This document shows, one piece after another, positions 1 to 5,183 of a DNA stretch of 5,183 nt. Under the pieces are notes generated by a model. It had not been told where the DNA came from. It did no database searches and worked only from the letters and a program-made list of their open reading frames with translations. The DNA comes from Deltaproteobacteria bacterium (GTDB taxonomy: Bacteria; SAR324; JACQKK01): positions 1-5,183 of the forward strand of contig JAOUFO010000152.1 of NCBI GenBank assembly GCA_029858165.1. Direction: 5' to 3'. Made by a program: the position numbers and the translations under genes. The number at the start of each line of letters is the position of its first letter. Position 1 is the first letter of the stretch.

Positions 1-108
1 GCTCCCGCCGTGGAGCAGGTGAAAGTGATGGAATGGCTGGTTCAAAAATTTCCGGTTCAGGCCAATGAAATCATGAAACAACAGGCAGACAAAACCCCTC
101 AGGAATAA
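1..108 (+). CDS. C-terminal fragment of an unidentified protein
   Basis: An open frame enters from the left edge and ends at TAA 106-108, giving the last 35 residues of a protein (begins APAVEQVKVMEWLV, ends QADKTPQE). The segment is hydrophilic, rich in Gln, Lys and Glu, and probably helical, with no membrane segment or recognisable motif. I do not recognise the family. DapA or another lysine-pathway enzyme would be a natural neighbour of dapB, but nothing in this tail shows that. The stop codon lies 4 bp before the dapB start, and the dapB Shine-Dalgarno sequence sits inside the last codons here. The two genes are therefore probably co-transcribed and may be translationally coupled. The reality of the frame is inferred from this tight junction and its normal-looking protein sequence. 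Confidence 0.6.
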   Translation, partial: APAVEQVKVMEWLVQKFPVQANEIMKQQADKTPQE

Positions 109-112
109 TTTC

Positions 113-847
113 ATGACCATCAACGTATTGATCAACGGCGCCAAAGGGCGCATGGGCGGCGAGGCGGTGAAGGCCGTGGGCCAGGACCCGGCCTGCCGGG
201 TGGCGGGCCAGACAGACCGGGAGGATAACCTGCCCCGGGTGCTGGCGGAACTCCGCCCGGATGTGGTGGTGGATTTCACCCAGCCGGATGCGGCCTACCC
301 CAACGCCCTGGCCATCATCCAGGCCGGTGGCCGCCCGGTGATCGGCACCACCGGCCTGACAGAAGAACAGATAGCCCATCTGACCGCCCTGTGCGCCGAA
401 AAAAAACTGGGGGGGCTGATTGCCCCCAACTTTGCCATCGGGGCGGTGCTGATGATGCGGTTTTCCGCCGAGGCGGCCCGCCATCTGCCCCATGTGGAAA
501 TCATAGAACTGCACCATGACCAAAAAATAGAGGCCCCCTCCGGCACGGCCATTAAAACCGCCCAAATGATCCAGGCCGCCCGACCGGTGCCCCCCCCGCC
601 CAAGGTTCGGGAGGTGGAGCTTTCCCCCGGAGCGCGGGGGACCGCAGAATACTCGGTGCCCATCCATTCGGTGCGTTTGCCGGGCCATGTGGCCCATCAG
701 GAGGTGATCTTCGGAGGATTGAGTGAGCGGCTGACCATCCGCCACGATTCCATCCACCGGGAAAGCTTTATGCCGGGGGTTGTGCTGTCTGTTAAAAAGG
801 TGATGGAAACCGACCGGCTGGTGTACGGTCTGGAACATTTCCTTTAA
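113..847 (+). CDS. dapB: 4-hydroxy-tetrahydrodipicolinate reductase (DapB)
   Basis: This cytoplasmic enzyme reduces the DapA product to tetrahydrodipicolinate with NAD(P)H, in the pathway to diaminopimelate and lysine. The 244-residue protein has the full signature. The N-terminal Rossmann loop is GAKGRMG at residues 9-15, followed by VDFT at 53-56 and GTTG at 78-81. APNFAIG at 104-110 is the hinge to the substrate domain. The catalytic segment is ELHHDQKIEAPSGTA at 132-146, where H134 and K138 correspond to the E. coli catalytic His159 and Lys163. HSVRLPGHVAHQEV at 185-198 is also typical. It is shorter than E. coli DapB (273 residues), mainly because the region after the first beta-alpha unit is compact, as in other short-form DapBs. 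AGGA at 101-104 lies 8 bases before the ATG and supports this start. Its gap to the upstream gene is 4 bp and to the downstream gene 17 bp, so it is probably in an operon. An 8-base C run at 590-597 encodes part of a proline stretch, and the frame stays intact through it. Confidence 0.96.
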   Translation: MTINVLINGAKGRMGGEAVKAVGQDPACRVAGQTDREDNLPRVLAELRPDVVVDFTQPDAAYPNALAIIQAGGRPVIGTTGLTEEQIAHLTALCAEKKLGGLIAPNFAIGAVLMMRFSAEAARHLPHVEIIELHHDQKIEAPSGTAIKTAQMIQAARPVPPPPKVREVELSPGARGTAEYSVPIHSVRLPGHVAHQEVIFGGLSERLTIRHDSIHRESFMPGVVLSVKKVMETDRLVYGLEHFL

Positions 848-864
848 CCCGCCGTGAGCCGTCC

Positions 865-1896
865 ATGAAGGAACCCCGCCCCGATCAGGACCCTTTCGGC
901 ACCCTGCCGCCCACTCCCCCCCCTGATGAGAGGGAGGACCAAACCGCCCATATCCTGGAGTTTTTACAGACCGCCCATGGGGCCACCCGGGTGGATGACA
1001 AGGGGGATTGGTTTTATGACACCGTTTCGGCCATTTCCATCCATCTTTTGTTAAAATCCAGACTTCCGGGGCCGCCGTTGTTGTGGGCCTGGTATGGCTC
1101 TTTTGACCGCCAGCGGGGGGAGTCCATATACCAATCCCTCACCCCCCAACAGGACCCCCAAATTCTGGAAATCCTGGGGGAAACCGGCCTGCGCTACAAC
1201 GAAGAATCCCTGCGTCGCAGCGGCCTTCTATTTTTGGAGTCTGACCGGCGGCTGGTTTACGATTTGCTGGCAGACTTTCTGTTGATGCGGCTGGATGAAG
1301 TGGAGACCCAGACGGAAGACCGGCTGACCCAAATGCTCACCCCCAAGGATACCTGGAGCGAAAAACATCTGGCCCGGGTGGTCCACACCCTCCAGACCGC
1401 CCCCCTTGGCTCCCTCCAGCGCCAAGCTGTATACCAGGAATTTTCCACCGGCTACCAAAAAGCAACCGCCCGCCATTTAATGGATATGGCCGCCACTGAA
1501 CCCTTTTGGATTGAACCCCCGCCCCCCTTTGACCGGGTGGAGCGCAGATTGATTTCCCTGGCCCGGTTTTTGGGCCAAAAGGCCCACCGCCTGGGGGTGT
1601 ATGTGTCTAAAATGGATTATGAGGGGAACACCCGCCGCCGGACCTGGGAAAACCCGCGGAAGGCTGGCCGCCACCGGACAGGAACCCGGGGAATCACTCT
1701 TGAACAGGAGGCCCATTTCCTTACCCTGGGGCTGCCTCCGGGAGCCAGTTTAAGCCAGGTGAAGAACGCCTACCGCCAAAAAGTAAAACAGCACCACCCG
1801 GACCAGGGGGGCACCGTGCAGGATTTTCTTTCGTTGCAGGAAGCCTATGAATTGTTGCTGACCCAGGTATACCGCTCTGACCGGGAAGAAGAGTAA
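865..1896 (+). CDS. Protein with a C-terminal J domain, otherwise unknown
   Basis: The 343-residue protein is probably soluble: I see no signal peptide or clear membrane helix. Residues about 284-334 form a DnaJ-type J domain at the extreme C-terminus. HFLTLGLPPGAS is the helix I region, SQVKNAYRQKVKQHHPDQGG is helix II with the HPD tripeptide at 311-313, and FLSLQEAYELLL is helix III. HPD is the motif that stimulates the ATPase of an Hsp70 (DnaK), so a co-chaperone role is the natural inference. There is no Gly/Phe region, zinc-finger domain or DnaJ substrate domain, so this is not DnaJ or CbpA. Residues 1-280 have a proline-rich start and then a mostly helical region that I cannot assign. 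A basic, probably flexible linker at about 255-275 (NTRRRTWENPRKAGRHRTG) precedes the J domain. The ATG is 17 bp after dapB. Its Shine-Dalgarno match (GTGAG, 854-858) is weak, and coupling to dapB translation is possible. Confidence 0.85.
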   Translation: MKEPRPDQDPFGTLPPTPPPDEREDQTAHILEFLQTAHGATRVDDKGDWFYDTVSAISIHLLLKSRLPGPPLLWAWYGSFDRQRGESIYQSLTPQQDPQILEILGETGLRYNEESLRRSGLLFLESDRRLVYDLLADFLLMRLDEVETQTEDRLTQMLTPKDTWSEKHLARVVHTLQTAPLGSLQRQAVYQEFSTGYQKATARHLMDMAATEPFWIEPPPPFDRVERRLISLARFLGQKAHRLGVYVSKMDYEGNTRRRTWENPRKAGRHRTGTRGITLEQEAHFLTLGLPPGASLSQVKNAYRQKVKQHHPDQGGTVQDFLSLQEAYELLLTQVYRSDREEE

Positions 1897-1900
1897 GTCC

Positions 1901-1927
1901 GGGGAATGTGCTTTTTGCCCAATCCCC
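1901..1927 (+). other. Imperfect hairpin after the J-domain gene, possible terminator
   Basis: Starting 4 bases after the stop codon, GGGGA at 1901-1905 pairs with TCCCC at 1923-1927. Inner pairs TG/CA and GC/GC close a TTTTT loop, with two internal mismatches. There is no T tract after the 3' arm, so it is not a canonical Rho-independent terminator. It could stabilise the mRNA 3' end or be chance pairing. It marks the likely end of the operon that includes dapB. Confidence 0.3.
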
Positions 1928-2003
1928 GCTATGATGAGAGGATCCCAGGTGCAGTTTGGGGATGTTGTTCAAATCAATCCCAGGGGTTGCCGGGGACCTT
2001 TGA

Positions 2004-2032
2004 TTGATTCGCTCTGTTTGTATGTTTACACT
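2004..2032 (+). promoter_or_regulatory. Possible sigma-70 promoter for the purF-like gene
   Basis: TTGATT at 2004-2009 and TACACT at 2027-2032 each match the sigma-70 consensus at 4 of 6 positions and are separated by an ideal 17 bases. The stretch is AT-richer than its surroundings and lies in the 170-bp gap before the next gene. Transcription would start near 2039, giving a leader of about 28 bases. I see no purine riboswitch or clear operator. The call is from eye matching only. Confidence 0.35.
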
Positions 2033-2066
2033 GATCAACCCCCTTATTTTTTCATAAAGAGCGCCA

Positions 2067-3587
2067 ATGGATGGTTTGAAGGAAGAATGCGGCATCGTGG
2101 CCGTTTACCAGATGGGCAAGGACCACACCTCGGTCAACGTGGCCCCCATTGTGGTGCGGGCTCTGGTGGATTTGCAAAACCGGGGGCAGTTGAGTGCCGG
2201 AATGACCAGCTACAACCCTGCCCGGGGGCGCATTCTGCAAACCCACAAAGAACTGGGCACGGTCCATGAGGTGTTCCGGCTGTCCAATCCGTTTAAAAGT
2301 CGGCGTCTGTTGAACGAATATTCCGGGGGGGCGGCCATCGGCCATACCCGCTACGCCACATCCGGGGCCACGGACCTGGACCTGGCCCAGCCCTTTGAGC
2401 GGGTCCATGGCCGCATGTGGAAATGGTTCGCCATCGGCTTTAACGGCAACCTGGCCAACTATGATCAATTGAAGGAAGAACTGGAAGACAGCGGTTACCA
2501 TATTACATACAATTCCGACACCGAGGTGATGATGCACTTCATCAACCGGGAGCTTCGGGGCGAAACCCCTCCCGATTTCTCTTCGGTGTTCAAAAACCTG
2601 TCCACCGTGTTTGACGGTGCCTACAACCTCACCTTTATAAACGCCGTGGGGGAAATGGTGGTGATCCGGGACCCTCTGGGCATCAAACCCCTGTGCTATG
2701 GGGTAAAGGACGATCTGTTTGTGGCCGCCTCCGAAAGCAACGTGCTGCTCCATCTGGGGATGGACCCCCTGCCCCTGGATCCGGGAGAACTGTTGATCGT
2801 CACCCGGGACGGCTTTCGCAAAGAGCGGTTTCATCCGCCGGTGAAAAAAGCCCACTGCTTTTTTGAATGGGTTTATTTCGCCAATCTGGCCTCCAATCTG
2901 GAGGGCCGCTCGGTGTATCAGGCCCGTCACGACATCGGCCGGGAACTGGCGGCGGTGGAGCCTTTGGCCGAAAAGGAAGGGTTTGTGGTGATATCCATTC
3001 CTGAAACCGCGGCCACCGTGGGCAATTCATTCGGGTTTCATCTGGGATTGCCGGTGATGTCCGGTCTGTTGAGAAACCGGTATGTAGGGCGCACTTTTAT
3101 AGATGGGGTCAGCCGGGCGGATTCCATCCGGATGAAATTCACCCCCATCCCGGAGGTATTGGAAGGCCAAAAGATATTTTTGGTGGATGACACCCTGGTG
3201 CGGGCCACCACCCTGAAAACCGTGATAGAGGAGTTGCGCCTGCGGGGCCGGGTAAAGGAAATCCATGTGCGCATCGGCTGCCCCCCCATCATGGGTCCCT
3301 GCTTTTATGGCATAGACATGCCCACCCTGGGAGAATTGTTCTCCCCCAAATTTCTGAACGGAACCCCGATGGACACCCTGCCCCCCCCGTTGCTGAAAAA
3401 AATGGCCGCCGAGTTGGGGGCGGACAGCCTGAATTTTCTGCCCATGCCCAACCTTATCAAAGCCCTGGGCCTTCCTGAAGAAAATCTGTGCCGGGCCTGT
3501 CTGGACGGCAAGTACCCCACCCCGGAAGGCCAGCGGCGGTACCTGTTGGCTATGGATGAATCCGGGCTGAAAAAAACAAAAGATTGA
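2067..3587 (+). CDS. purF: Amidophosphoribosyltransferase (PurF) family protein, divergent
   Basis: PurF makes 5-phosphoribosylamine from PRPP and glutamine, the first step of de novo purine synthesis in the cytoplasm. This 506-residue protein has both PurF domains. In the N-terminal Ntn-type glutaminase, C8 of EECGIVAVY would be the nucleophile after removal of a 7-residue propeptide, as in the Bacillus-type enzyme. GHTRYATSG (92-100), GFNGNLAN (124-131) and SDTEVM (150-155) are the expected glutamine-site segments, with RDPLGIKPL at 201-209. The C-terminal phosphoribosyltransferase domain has NRYVGRTFI (337-345) and the PRPP loop VDDTLVRATT (373-382). C264, C412, C475 and C478 sit where the four 4Fe-4S ligands of B. 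subtilis PurF lie. Oddities are RGQL at 39-42 where RGQE or RGQD is usual, RATT instead of RGTT in the PRPP loop, and KFTP instead of K-L-N after the flexible loop. It may be the only PurF or a paralog with altered activity. An in-frame stop at 2055-2057 leaves ATG 2067 as the start, with a modest AAGAG 5 bases upstream. Confidence 0.88.
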   Translation: MDGLKEECGIVAVYQMGKDHTSVNVAPIVVRALVDLQNRGQLSAGMTSYNPARGRILQTHKELGTVHEVFRLSNPFKSRRLLNEYSGGAAIGHTRYATSGATDLDLAQPFERVHGRMWKWFAIGFNGNLANYDQLKEELEDSGYHITYNSDTEVMMHFINRELRGETPPDFSSVFKNLSTVFDGAYNLTFINAVGEMVVIRDPLGIKPLCYGVKDDLFVAASESNVLLHLGMDPLPLDPGELLIVTRDGFRKERFHPPVKKAHCFFEWVYFANLASNLEGRSVYQARHDIGRELAAVEPLAEKEGFVVISIPETAATVGNSFGFHLGLPVMSGLLRNRYVGRTFIDGVSRADSIRMKFTPIPEVLEGQKIFLVDDTLVRATTLKTVIEELRLRGRVKEIHVRIGCPPIMGPCFYGIDMPTLGELFSPKFLNGTPMDTLPPPLLKKMAAELGADSLNFLPMPNLIKALGLPEENLCRACLDGKYPTPEGQRRYLLAMDESGLKKTKD

Positions 3588-3638
3588 GATCGCGGACCTG
3601 GGTTTTCCGCCCCGGTATCCTTTCCCGGCAATGGATGG

Positions 3639-3667
3639 TTGTCAAGGGGGCCTTCCCGTGATGAAAT
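3639..3667 (+). promoter_or_regulatory. Possible sigma-70 promoter for selD
   Basis: TTGTCA at 3639-3644 matches the -35 consensus at 5 of 6 positions. TGAAAT at 3662-3667 matches the -10 consensus at 4 of 6, with a 17-base spacer. Transcription would start near 3674 and leave a leader of about 80 bases before selD. The rest of the 166-bp gap (3588-3753) holds no convincing gene. An 8-bp complement (3645-3652 with 3709-3716) is separated by 56 bases and is weak evidence of structure. Confidence 0.35.
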
Positions 3668-3744
3668 GAAACAAAATGAGGCCTATGCCCAACCCCCGCC
3701 CCAGCCTTGGCCCCCTGTAAGGGACAGCAGGACAACCCCAATCC

Positions 3745-3750
3745 GAAGGA
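3745..3750 (+). promoter_or_regulatory. Ribosome binding site that fixes the selD start
   Basis: GAAGGA lies 3 bases before ATG 3754. The spacing is a little short, but it is the only good purine-rich site near the gene. The alternative in-frame ATG at 3790 and the GTG at 3844 have no comparable site. An in-frame TAA at 3718-3720 rules out a start much further upstream. The site therefore supports translation beginning before the TGA at 3808. Confidence 0.6.
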
Positions 3751-3753
3751 ACA

Positions 3754-4830
3754 ATGACTGACAATCGCCCCCGGCGGCCCTTGACTTCCATGGCCCGTCG
3801 CTGCGGCTGAGCCGCCAAGCTTTCTCCGGTAGGTCTATCGGAAGTGCTGGCCAGACTGGCCCCACCCACCCATCCCAATCTGCTGGTCGGCGTCAACACC
3901 GCCGATGACGCCGGAGTGTATCGTCTGAGCGATGACCTGGCACTGGTCATCACCGCCGACTATATCACCCCTCCGGTGGATGATCCCTACCAGTTCGGAC
4001 AGATCGCCGCCGCCAATTCCCTCAGTGATATTTACGCCATGGGGGGACGACCCATCACAGCCTACAATCTGGTGGGATTCCCGGTAGGCGAACTGCCCCT
4101 GGATGTGTTGGGGGAGATTCTGGCGGGAGCCTTGCAAACTGTGGTGGAGGCGGGAGCTGTGCTGGCCGGGGGTCACACCACCGATGACCTGGAACCCAAG
4201 TTCGGCCTGGCGGTGAACGGCCTGGTCCACCCGGATAAAATCTGGCGCAACAACACCGCCCAAGTTGGGGACGTGCTGATTCTCACCAAACCCATTGGCA
4301 GCGGGGTGATTTTCAACGCCGCCAAAAAAGGGTTGGTCTCCCCGGCGGACCTGAAGCGGGTGGTGGAAAACCTGATTCACCTGAACAAAACCGCGGCGGA
4401 AGTGCTGGCCCGCTACACAGTCCATGCAGTCACCGATATTACCGGCTTCGGCCTGGCCGGCCATTCCATGGAAATGGCGATCGGGGCGGGCCTCACCTTT
4501 CATTTTGAATTGGGGGATATTCCGGTGATGGCCGGAGTAAAGGGGGCTTACGACGAAGGGGTGTCCACCGGGGCCAACAAAGAAAACCGGGCGTTTGTCC
4601 ACCAGGCGTTCCGCATGGATTCCACACTGCCGGATTGGCGCAAGGAAATTATTTTTGACCCCCAAACCTCCGGCGGCCTGCTGGCGGCGGTGCCCCAGGC
4701 CCAGGCCCGGGATGTTTTGCGGGACCTTCACGCCCACGGGGTGGCCCTGGCGGCGGTGGTGGGTCATGTATCCCCCCTGGAAGACCGCCCCACCCCGAAC
4801 ACCGGCCACACCCACCTTATTTTCCACTAA
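3754..4830 (+). CDS. selD: Selenide, water dikinase (SelD), selenocysteine-containing
   Basis: SelD makes selenophosphate from selenide and ATP, the selenium donor for selenocysteine. I read the gene as 358 residues from ATG 3754 to TAA 4828-4830, with TGA 3808-3810 decoded as selenocysteine 19. The N-terminus then reads LTSMARRCGUAAKLSPVGLS. Sec19 and Lys22 match E. coli Cys17 and Lys20, the catalytic pair. Further SelD motifs are TADDAGVY (49-56), TADY with D69 (67-70), AGGHTTDD (138-145), TDITGFGLAGH (227-237) and DPQTSGG (302-308). The AIRS-type ATP/metal-binding aspartates are all present, and E. coli SelD has 347 residues. If TGA were a stop, the product from GTG 3844 would lack the catalytic residue and lysine, although the preceding codons encode the family's conserved N-terminus. 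A SECIS-like hairpin follows the TGA. Selenocysteine SelDs are known in several bacteria; the assignment here is from sequence alone. Confidence 0.95.
3808..3844 (+). promoter_or_regulatory. Selenocysteine UGA codon and bacterial SECIS hairpin
   Basis: The hairpin that follows TGA 3808-3810 has upper stem CCGGUAG (3826-3832) pairing with CUAUCGG (3835-3841). All are Watson-Crick pairs except G3829-U3838. The top pair probably opens to give a GGUC tetraloop closed by A-U. A lower stem CUU (3820-3822) with AAG (3842-3844) is separated by a UCU bulge. The apical AGGUCU is the same as I recall for the E. coli fdhF SECIS, where loop G and U contact SelB and a bulged U is also present. The loop GGU begins 22 bases after the UGA, about 3 further than in fdhF. 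This hairpin would recruit SelB with selenocysteyl-tRNA. Pairing was done by eye. Confidence 0.82.
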
Positions 4831-4839
4831 ACCCCAAAG

Positions 4840-4858
4840 AAAGGCGCCAGCCGCCTTT
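4840..4858 (+). terminator. Hairpin after selD, possible weak terminator
   Basis: AAAGGCG (4840-4846) and CGCCTTT (4852-4858) form a perfect 7-bp stem with a CCAGC loop, 9 bases after the selD stop. The A run before it and the TTT ending the 3' arm resemble a Rho-independent terminator, but the T tract is only three bases and is followed by GGG. An alternative fold pairs CCCAAAG (4833-4839) with CTTTGGG (4855-4861). The same hairpin recurs at 5085-5103 within the second repeat, so it belongs to the repeat and may end selD transcription only incidentally. Confidence 0.35.
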
Positions 4859-4874
4859 GGGCCTCACCCCCCGG

Positions 4875-4898
4875 CCCCCTCTCCTGGGGGAGAGGGGG
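4875..4898. repeat. REP-like G/C-rich hairpin core of copy 1
   Basis: CCCCCTCTCC (4875-4884) pairs perfectly with GGAGAGGGGG (4889-4898) around a TGGG loop. The outer TCACCCCC (4864-4871) can pair alternatively with GGGGGTGA (4894-4901). No T tract follows. The same hairpin lies at 5120-5143 in copy 2. A palindrome of this kind can act as a transcript-stabilising or attenuating structure, which is an inference. Confidence 0.75.
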
Positions 4899-4996
4899 TG
4901 ATATGCCACAACATTTCAATAACATAATCAGACAGAAAGGCCCCGAAAACCCTGCAAGGCAGATTCCTATTGCCCATTTTAAGCAAGCAACACTTT

Positions 4997-5044
4997 CCCC
5001 CTCGCCATCAGGAGAGGGGGTGCCCGAAGGGCGGGGGTGAGGCC
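4997..5044. repeat. Diverged inverted copy of the hairpin core
   Basis: This segment resembles the reverse complement of the repeat core. GGGGGTGAGGCC at 5033-5044 is the exact reverse complement of 4860-4871, and CAGGAGAGGGGG (5009-5020) and CCCCCTC (4997-5003) are also shared. It forms its own hairpin, CCCCCTC with GAGGGGG (5014-5020), with inner CC/GG around ATCA and one mismatch. A small GCCC/GGGC hairpin follows at 5022-5032. It is older or more diverged than the two direct copies that flank it. The rest of 4939-5080 holds no gene I can support. Confidence 0.7.
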
Positions 5045-5080
5045 TGTTGTTGCGGTGCCGGTTCTGGACAGCGTCCCCAA

Positions 5081-5183
5081 AAAGAAAGGCGCCAGCCGCC
5101 TTTGGGCCTCACCCCCCGGCCCCCTCTCCTGGGGGAGAGGGGGTGATATGCCACAACATTTCAATAATATAATCAGACAGAAA
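5081..5183. repeat. 103-bp direct repeat, copy 2, reaching the window edge
   Basis: This copy is in the same orientation as 4836-4938, offset by 245 bases, with a single substitution. It runs to the last base of the window, so the true length of the repeat is unknown and may be greater. It carries the same AAAGGCG/CGCCTTT hairpin (5085-5103) and the 10-bp G/C-rich stem (5120-5143). The near identity points to a recent duplication, gene conversion or recent spread of an element. Confidence 0.92.

Larger units (their letters stand above)
4836..4938. repeat. 103-bp direct repeat, copy 1
   Basis: This copy starts 6 bases after the selD stop codon. It matches 5081-5183 at 102 of 103 positions, differing only at 4923 (C) versus 5168 (T). 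Similarity may begin slightly further left, since CCCC precedes both copies with a 2-base A-run difference. The repeat contains two hairpins: AAAGGCG/CGCCTTT at 4840-4858 and a 10-bp stem at 4875-4898. It then runs into a lower-GC tail from about 4901. No protein is plausible here. The palindromic G/C-rich core resembles REP-like intergenic elements of many bacteria. I cannot name the family. Confidence 0.93.

Noticed and set aside
590..597. Run of eight C in dapB as a possible frameshift site
   Set aside because: The frame and DapB motifs continue correctly on both sides, so nothing indicates slippage. It is simply part of a proline stretch.
71..838. 255-codon minus-strand frame opposite dapB, and the 292-codon one at 2052-2930 opposite the purF-like gene
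   Set aside because: Both are antisense shadows with low-complexity Gly/His/Gln composition and no motif, opposite strongly supported genes.
1931..2269. 112-codon + frame overlapping the start of the purF-like gene
   Set aside because: It overlaps the purF-like coding sequence in another frame by about 200 bases, and has no motif or ribosome binding site.
3676..3720. 14-codon leader peptide before selD
   Set aside because: It has no Shine-Dalgarno sequence, a proline-rich composition expected from C-rich DNA, and no attenuator hairpins that I can pair with it.
3835..4827. 330-codon open frame on the minus strand opposite selD
   Set aside because: It mirrors selD codons, has no recognisable family motif and is rich in Gly, His and Gln, as expected for the complement of a G/C-rich gene. 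The + strand frame carries all SelD motifs.
3844..4830. selD starting at GTG 3844 (328 residues)
   Set aside because: This start has no Shine-Dalgarno sequence and would omit the catalytic Sec/Cys and Lys that are encoded just upstream in the same frame.
3754..4830. selD as a pseudogene broken by a TGA nonsense mutation
   Set aside because: The single TGA falls exactly on the catalytic position where Sec is known in the family, a SECIS-like hairpin follows, and the rest of the gene is intact.
4979..5164. Small minus-strand frame (61 codons), and a 110-codon + frame at 4595-4927
   Set aside because: They run over repeat hairpins or the selD coding region in another frame, with low-complexity Pro/Arg/Gly sequence and no supporting signals.
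4836..5183. CRISPR array
   Set aside because: There are only two units of 103 bp with a 142-base gap that itself contains an inverted relative. Unit size and layout do not fit.

Overview
The window is a chromosome segment of fairly high GC content with all recognisable genes on the + strand. It most resembles an anaerobic bacterium that makes selenoproteins, possibly of the Desulfobacterota (former Deltaproteobacteria). That placement is an inference from the protein types (a short DapB with HHDQK, a PurF with iron-sulfur cysteines, a selenocysteine-containing SelD). No rRNA, tRNA or phylogenetic marker is present to prove it.

Layout. Positions 1-108 are the tail of an unidentified gene. It is followed 4 bp later by dapB (113-847, lysine/diaminopimelate synthesis) and 17 bp after that by a protein of unknown role with a C-terminal J domain (865-1896). 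These three look like one transcription unit. A 170-bp gap with a hairpin and a plausible sigma-70 promoter leads to a divergent glutamine amidophosphoribosyltransferase of the PurF family (2067-3587). A 166-bp gap, also with a possible promoter, precedes selD (3754-4830, selenide, water dikinase). From 4831 to the end there is no gene. This stretch holds two 103-bp direct repeats differing at one base, with a diverged, inverted relative of their G/C-rich hairpin core between them.

The main result is that selD is itself a selenoprotein gene. A conventional open reading frame starts only at a GTG at 3844 and lacks the catalytic N-terminus. Reading through an in-frame TGA at 3808-3810 restores the conserved segment C-G-U-A-A-K and joins it to an ATG at 3754 with a Shine-Dalgarno sequence. 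Just after the TGA there is a bacterial SECIS-like hairpin whose apical AGGUCU matches the loop I recall for E. coli fdhF. The enzyme that makes selenophosphate for selenocysteine synthesis would therefore need selenocysteine for its own synthesis.

The genes serve separate tasks (cell-wall/lysine precursors, chaperone-related, purine synthesis, selenium metabolism), and I see no single multi-gene system. The less ordinary points are the recoded selD, unusual substitutions in the PurF-like protein, and the near-identical repeats beginning 6 bp after selD.
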